From CAMDTE01 sp034679985 (GTDB taxonomy: Bacteria > Bacteroidota > Bacteroidia > Flavobacteriales > Schleiferiaceae), in assembly GCA_034679985.1 (NCBI GenBank), contig JAXITR010000036.1, positions 1 to 20,685 of the forward strand: a DNA stretch of 20,685 nucleotides, given 5' to 3'. The translations under genes and the position numbers were made by a program. This document shows positions 16,998 to 20,685 of this stretch, piece by piece (position 1 is the stretch's first letter; each line of letters starts with the position of its first letter). The notes below the pieces were generated by a model. The model did not search any database. It was not told where the DNA came from and saw nothing but the letters and a program-made list of their open reading frames with translations.

Positions 16998-18404
16998 TTA
17001 ATGCACAATTCTATACTTTGGTGCCGTCGTGCAAAAAAGTGCAAATTCGCCATTGGACCACACTAAATCTGCCTCAATTGGTACATCAGCCGCGGGCCAG
17101 TGCGTGGAAGTTACCCACCAATGATGACTGCTCCATTGTTTTGCGATCGTATCGCTGGACGAGGTAAATGCGCTCCATCGGTTCGTTAGGTGTGCCAGTG
17201 CCCGCGGCCGTGTGGCGTGCAAGGTATCCTGGGGCGGCACCCTACGTTTGATTTCCGTCACCAGTTCGCGCGCAGTTGCGGTGTTTGGGCCGGGCATCAA
17301 ATCATTGGGCGTACTGCATTCGCCGGCAATCTTGGCCCAAGCAGGGACGTAAGAGAACAACACCAACAGGGCCAAGCCAAGCGAAAGTTTTACAGGAAGA
17401 ATGCGTGGAAATAGCCAAGGCACGAGCGGAAGCAGGTACCGAAAACCTTGGGATTGAACCGGGAACAGAATAACTGCACCGGCGTACACCCCCGTAAAGA
17501 AAATTGGGATGGCGGCGGTTTCGGAAGCGGGTACGTTTCGCTTTTGGGTCAATAAAGCGTAGGTCCACGCGGCCACAACAGTTAAGACGGCCAACGTTCC
17601 AATCCACAAGCCCCAACCGGGGAACCAGGAATGTACCGGGCTCCAGGCATACCTCCACGAGCCAAAGTAGTGAACAAGTCGGTCCAATACTCCGGAAATC
17701 AACCAGGGTGGGCCGTATACGGCCGTAAAGTGACCGGATGCGTGCGGCAAGATGGAAAGGAGAAAATCGGCCATTCCCCCGCCCACCAACACAGCGCCTA
17801 TGATTTGGGATACGCGTTTATTCCGCACCCATTGACCCAGGCCAACGGCCCCTGCAGCCAAGACCAGTGCCCAACCCAAGGGACGAAAGGCAATGGAAGC
17901 TGCGGTCAGGAGGCCAATAAGCAGCAAGGTTATCTTGGATGGTTTTGGACGCAGAAACAAGAAAATCAATGCCCTTGAGCACAATGCAAAGGGCAAATCA
18001 GATAACCACTCCCATTTGAACCGGAGCATCCAGGGCGACACCGCCCATACCAAGGCCCAAGCTAATGCAGTACCTGAATTTTTTGTTTTAAGCCGATAAA
18101 CTTCAAAGAGCACCATCGAAAACCCTGCCCACAGGCAGGTCAAAACCACACCAGGAGGGAGTTTTGTGGTCAATGCCAATAGCATCGGCCAGCCCCACGG
18201 ATAGTAGGGCGGCGCGTACAGCGCCGAGGCGTGTTGATAAACGAAAAGGTGAACAGGGGTCTTAAAGTCACTATTTATAAGCCATTTGGCTTGATCCAAG
18301 TACTGTGCCCAGTCGTCGCCCCAGTCCAATTGATTGCGGTACGTTGCGCTTCCAAAGACTACCAGCAGTGCAAGTAATGCAAAACGAGCGTGCTGAAGTT
18401 TCAT
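16998..18404 (-). CDS. GT-C type membrane glycosyltransferase, GT39/PMT-like (468 aa)
   Basis: A polytopic inner-membrane protein with about ten hydrophobic segments and a C-terminal soluble part of about 130 residues (from ECSTPNDLMPG on). The first periplasmic loop carries DWGDDWAQYLDQAKWL with D30-D31, in the place where GT-C enzymes have the catalytic acidic pair, and a later PPYYPWGWPMLL segment is typical of this superfamily. These enzymes use polyprenyl-phosphate sugars on the periplasmic side; acceptor and sugar are unknown. ATG at 18404 is preferred over the TTG immediately before it. It diverges from the tRNA gene and heads a - strand run with START-like, PAP2, fabG and vWA-like genes. 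Confidence 0.75.
   Translation of the reverse strand: MKLQHARFALLALLVVFGSATYRNQLDWGDDWAQYLDQAKWLINSDFKTPVHLFVYQHASALYAPPYYPWGWPMLLALTTKLPPGVVLTCLWAGFSMVLFEVYRLKTKNSGTALAWALVWAVSPWMLRFKWEWLSDLPFALCSRALIFLFLRPKPSKITLLLIGLLTAASIAFRPLGWALVLAAGAVGLGQWVRNKRVSQIIGAVLVGGGMADFLLSILPHASGHFTAVYGPPWLISGVLDRLVHYFGSWRYAWSPVHSWFPGWGLWIGTLAVLTVVAAWTYALLTQKRNVPASETAAIPIFFTGVYAGAVILFPVQSQGFRYLLPLVPWLFPRILPVKLSLGLALLVLFSYVPAWAKIAGECSTPNDLMPGPNTATARELVTEIKRRVPPQDTLHATRPRALAHLTNRWSAFTSSSDTIAKQWSSHHWWVTSTHWPAADVPIEADLVWSNGEFALFCTTAPKYRIVH
17006..17034 (-). promoter_or_regulatory. Candidate promoter for the START-like gene
   Basis: On the - strand, TTG (17034-17032), 18 bases, then TAGAATTG (17013-17006), one mismatch from TAnnTTTG, with a leader of about 15 bases. 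It overlaps the last codons of the glycosyltransferase gap region before the gene. Moderate match only; co-transcription from upstream is equally possible. Confidence 0.35.
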
Positions 18405-18412
18405 CAATTCAG

Positions 18413-18443
18413 TTGTGGGTGTCCGTGAAGGTATGTATTTTTG
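18413..18443 (+). promoter_or_regulatory. Promoter of the tRNA gene
   Basis: TTG at 18413-18415, 20 bases, then TATTTTTG at 18436-18443, an exact TAnnTTTG match. Transcription would begin near 18447, about eight bases before the mature tRNA 5' end, a normal precursor leader. Confidence 0.75.
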
Positions 18444-18454
18444 CGCCCTGATTC

Positions 18455-18528
18455 GGCGAGGTAGCTCAGATGGTTAGAGCGCAGGATTCATAACCCTGAG
18501 GTCGGGGGTTCGATTCCCCCCCTCGCTA
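18455..18528 (+). tRNA. tRNA-Met (anticodon CAT), probably elongator
   Basis: A complete cloverleaf of 74 bases can be folded: acceptor GGCGAGG with CCTCGCT (first pair G-U), D stem GCTC/GAGC, anticodon stem CAGGA/CCCTG with loop TTCATAA, T stem of five G-C pairs with loop TTCGATT, discriminator A. The anticodon CAT is at 18489-18491. The base pair next to the anticodon loop is an A-C mismatch. The three G-C pairs of an initiator are absent, so it is an elongator tRNA-Met, or less likely tRNA-Ile2 (lysidine-modified CAT). CCA is not encoded. Confidence 0.95.
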
Positions 18529-18539
18529 CTCAAAACACC

Positions 18540-18566
18540 AACCCAGGCCCGCGGCCTGGGTTTTTT
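18540..18566 (+). terminator. Intrinsic terminator after tRNA-Met
   Basis: CCCAGGCC and GGCCTGGG pair around a CGC loop and run into six T (18561-18566), 12 bases past the tRNA end. It ends the single-tRNA transcript. The other strand has no T tract directly after the stem, so it is not clearly a terminator for the small - strand gene beyond. Confidence 0.9.
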
Positions 18567-18588
18567 CTTTTGCCGCCAAGCCAACTTA

Positions 18589-18741
18589 CTACTTCTTAGA
18601 CCCTCTCGAGATGGGCTTCTTGTGCTTCAATGCCTTGTTCATCTTGAGTTTTTGACCGCCTCCGATGTTGTGGGCTTTCTTGTTTTTATCCTTTTTCTCG
18701 TGAAAGGCACCACCGGGCTTATCATTTTTGGACGCTACCAT
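18589..18741 (-). CDS. Small lysine-rich basic protein (50 aa)
   Basis: A 50-residue protein with 15 lysines, one arginine and only three acidic residues, so a net charge near +13, and no hydrophobic segment. It reads MVASKNDKPGGAFHEKKDKN... and ends in PISRGSKK; a GGG turn separates two basic halves. It is short enough to be missed by length cut-offs, but it fills the gap between the tRNA terminator and the upstream gene, has ATG and TAG, and its composition is protein-like rather than random. Nucleic-acid or ribosome binding is suggested by charge only. I do not recognise a named family. It lies 100 bases downstream of a same-strand glycosyltransferase gene; no clear promoter matches the consensus. 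Confidence 0.65.
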   Translation of the reverse strand: MVASKNDKPGGAFHEKKDKNKKAHNIGGGQKLKMNKALKHKKPISRGSKK

Positions 18742-18841
18742 GGCTTGCTATTGTGGTCTTAGAAAATACAAAACTGTGCTCCTTTTGGAAAATCCGTTGC
18801 GAAAACTAAAATACCGGGGCTCACAAAGATCGTTCTTAAAT

Positions 18842-20167
18842 TCATTTTCGTTCGGTGGCTTTGCTTCTGAAAATCAGTCCCTCCTTTGTTGAATGCTGCT
18901 CTATGCGGTTTTCGTGGACCTTTTCGTTCGTTAAGTCCACTTCCCATCGATTAGAACGCATACCGTAAGCTTGAAGTAAAAAATGAAGACGTAGTTCCGG
19001 TTGTACGTTGAACGATGATCCGGGCGTAAATGCGGAAGCTTGTTGCGCAAGTTCTTCTCGCAGATCCGCATCGCGCACGTGACGGCGGTAGGAGACCGTT
19101 ATCGTTCCCAATACCAAAAACAGCCCGATTCCTGCTACCAAACGTTTCGAGGGGACAACGAGCGATCCCGGGAAGGAATGGATCAATCCCAAGGCTGCGA
19201 AGACGGTCGACGGAATGAGGTAAAAATCCCTTTGTTCGCGCGTAATCAACAAAGGAAGTGAGGCGCACAAAGAAAAAAGGAGAAATGCCGCAGTGCGTCG
19301 ATCCCCCACAAAGCGAACGGCACCGTACCGAATGCGTGCAAAAACAACGGTGGCTGCCATAATAACCCCCCATTGGGCAAGCATCGGTCCCAAGAGCCAG
19401 AATCGAGAAGTTGTATTCACGGCGCGGACTGCGGTAAACGTTCGGACCAGGCGGTTTTCAGCGTTTCGAACAAGAGCCTGGCGGGCGTCGTCCCACAACC
19501 ACAAAACCGCAAACGAAAGAAGGATAAAGGCAAACGCCCATGCGAACGATTTACGGAACGTTTTTTTCTGGATGATTCCGAAAAAACTGGCCAAGGGCAA
19601 CCAAACCAAAGGAAACAAGCCCTGTGGGCCTTTGAACAAAAAGGCCGCAACGGTCAGCACTCCACCCAACCAAGACCACCGTTCGTGCGAGAGCGCAACG
19701 ACTGCCCACAGGGCGAATGCGGACATCCACATTTCCTGAACGTGATTGCCCATTCCCCAAGCCACCAGGGGGATCAAACTCCAAACGGAAACCGCCCACC
19801 AAGAGACTTCTTCCCGCAGTTCGGGCCACCACCGACGCTGTAAAGCATGAATGCCCATAACATGAACCATCCACGCACACCCCAAGAACAGCCGTTCCGT
19901 CCAAACGCTTCCACCCAGAACGCGGAAAAAAAGTGACTCAAGCCCGGTAAAAAGGGGAAGTTGCTCCGAATAAGGCACCGACGCTGACGGTTGGTACACC
20001 GGGGCCCAAAACGAGCCTAAACCGTCTGCCAAGTTTTGCGCGACAGAAGCGTAGATAAGGCCATCGAGGAACATTCCTTCTTGAAGCCAAAAAGGTGCGA
20101 TCATCCACACCCACACAGTGGCCAGCACCAATAAGGCAAAAGCCGTGGGTTTTTGTAAGAAGGTCAT
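18842..20167 (-). CDS. GT-C type membrane glycosyltransferase, ArnT/PMT-like (441 aa)
   Basis: A polytopic inner-membrane protein with about ten hydrophobic segments and a short hydrophilic C-terminus. After the first helix, EGMFLDGLIYASVAQNLADG (Asp35) and PLFTGLESLFFRVLG give the pattern of the PMT/ArnT group of GT39/GT83 enzymes, which transfer sugars from polyprenyl-phosphate carriers in the periplasm. ITREQRDFYLIPSTVFAALG near residues 310-330 is another family-typical segment, equivalent to the K/R-x-x-x-Y region. Sugar and acceptor are unknown. It is not closely similar to the other GT-C protein in this window, so a recent duplication is unlikely. The upstream 338-base spacer must hold its promoter, but I see only a one-mismatch -7 element. 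Confidence 0.75.
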   Translation of the reverse strand: MTFLQKPTAFALLVLATVWVWMIAPFWLQEGMFLDGLIYASVAQNLADGLGSFWAPVYQPSASVPYSEQLPLFTGLESLFFRVLGGSVWTERLFLGCAWMVHVMGIHALQRRWWPELREEVSWWAVSVWSLIPLVAWGMGNHVQEMWMSAFALWAVVALSHERWSWLGGVLTVAAFLFKGPQGLFPLVWLPLASFFGIIQKKTFRKSFAWAFAFILLSFAVLWLWDDARQALVRNAENRLVRTFTAVRAVNTTSRFWLLGPMLAQWGVIMAATVVFARIRYGAVRFVGDRRTAAFLLFSLCASLPLLITREQRDFYLIPSTVFAALGLIHSFPGSLVVPSKRLVAGIGLFLVLGTITVSYRRHVRDADLREELAQQASAFTPGSSFNVQPELRLHFLLQAYGMRSNRWEVDLTNEKVHENRIEQHSTKEGLIFRSKATERK

Positions 20168-20505
20168 TCGGTGCGCGAACTAACGGTGGCGATTGTGTAA
20201 CGCTCACCAAGGTACGGCAGGAACGAGAATGAAGCCTCCCTCCTGTTCTTCTGTGCGCCTATTGCCAGTGATTTACGTCATTGGAGGTATACCCAAAATG
20301 AGTTACCCACTTCCCTAGATAATTCAGGACGATAAGATCAAAATCAACCGAACAAAGGATTTTCACCATTGAATTATTTACTTAGGACCACACATTCCCT
20401 GTTATAAAGTAGGAGCATTGCACTGCGACCTTTTTAGTATTTACCTTGCTTGTGCTTTTGCAGCAATGATCAGGCTGTAAATGTTTAGCTTTCAAAAAAC
20501 AGTAC
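20168..20505. other. Gene-free spacer between divergent genes
   Basis: The spacer separates the GT-C gene from the secreted-protein gene. I find no open frame longer than about 30 codons, no tRNA, no hairpin with a T tract and no repeat. It looks more A/T-rich than its surroundings. Only imperfect promoter-like elements are seen: TACCTTGG on the - strand, and TAGCTTTC (20486-20493) on the + strand, both one base from TAnnTTTG and without a partner TTG at the correct distance. Confidence 0.6.
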
Positions 20506-20685
20506 ATGAGCACGATTGCTATTCGCCGATTGGCCTGCACGCTTCTTATTTTGTCAACATTAAGTACAAACAGTAAGGGTCAAGGATTGCACGTGCCCCC
20601 ACTTCTCCAGCCCAATAGCAGTCAAGATTTGATCCACACCATCGAAAAACTGCGCCAACCGCTTCGGGTGGTCTATGTTGCTGCC
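20506..20685 (+). CDS. N-terminus of a secreted protein, probably PIG-L family deacetylase (partial)
   Basis: The frame is open for 60 codons from ATG at 20506 and runs off the window. A Sec signal peptide is visible (basic RR, hydrophobic LACTLLILSTLS, cleavage near SKGQG). The mature part contains SSQDLIHTIEKLRQPLRVVYVAA. In large Bacteroidota PIG-L deacetylases (around 800 residues), a similar stretch with a HxIxKL helix and a VLYVAA strand directly precedes the zinc-binding HPDDEN motif. The motif itself lies just beyond the edge, so the assignment is inference. PIG-L enzymes remove N-acetyl groups from amino sugars, which would fit beside glycosyltransferases. Confidence 0.6.
   Translation, partial: MSTIAIRRLACTLLILSTLSTNSKGQGLHVPPLLQPNSSQDLIHTIEKLRQPLRVVYVAA

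Noticed and set aside
18759..18947. 62-codon - strand frame between the small basic gene and the GT-C gene
   Set aside because: It overlaps the GT-C coding end in another frame, with no start context or protein-like pattern.
19293..19843. + strand frames of about 150 codons opposite the second GT-C gene
   Set aside because: They are rich in Arg, Pro and Gln, as expected for the antisense of hydrophobic membrane-protein codons; the - strand frame has clear membrane helices.
20230..20319. 29-codon + strand frame in the spacer
   Set aside because: Too short, no family similarity and no promoter; expected by chance.

Overview
The window looks like a chromosomal, mostly housekeeping stretch from a member of the Bacteroidota, probably Flavobacteriales-like. 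The evidence is: ClpC with the MDENFS-type N-terminus, a small DUF493 protein, an S46 dipeptidyl-peptidase, a DUF4369-like/TlpA-like lipoprotein, and a two-helix vWA-like membrane protein. Start codons lack Shine-Dalgarno motifs, and promoters match the Bacteroidota pattern TTG-N19-TAnnTTTG. Base composition and codon use look even throughout. I see no insertion sequence, prophage, CRISPR array or integrase.

Left part (1-6805, mostly + strand): clpC, then a DUF493 gene on the - strand whose stop codon overlaps that of clpC and whose start codon overlaps that of the next gene, a P-loop NTPase of the AAA_28/NadR-like kind. recQ, fmt and an HU gene follow, the last with a textbook promoter and a strong terminator. 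Middle left (6827-12339, - strand): read in transcription order, an S46 peptidase (DPP11-like), then sucD with its own promoter inside the end of the peptidase gene, a class IV aminotransferase, pdxH and a Gfo/Idh/MocA oxidoreductase. The last four are packed with gaps of 5 and 6 bases and one TGATG overlap.

Middle right (12371-18404): a thioredoxin-fold lipoprotein (+), diverging from the S46 gene over only 31 bases. Opposing it is a - strand run in the order GT-C membrane glycosyltransferase, START-like protein, PAP2 phosphatase, fabG, vWA-like membrane protein. This run plausibly serves the cell envelope (polyprenyl-phosphate sugars, lipid phosphates, fatty acids), but a joint role is only inferred.

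Right part (18405-20685): a tRNA-Met(CAT) with promoter and terminator, an unannotated-style 50-residue lysine-rich protein, a second GT-C membrane glycosyltransferase, a 338-base gene-free spacer, and the first 60 codons of a secreted protein that reads like the N-terminus of a large PIG-L deacetylase.

I found no convincing large novel system. The most interesting signals are in gene architecture: a small gene overlapping opposing neighbours at both ends, promoter elements placed so close to start codons that leaderless mRNAs are predicted, an intrinsic terminator encoded inside the coding sequence of a convergent gene, and the small basic protein.
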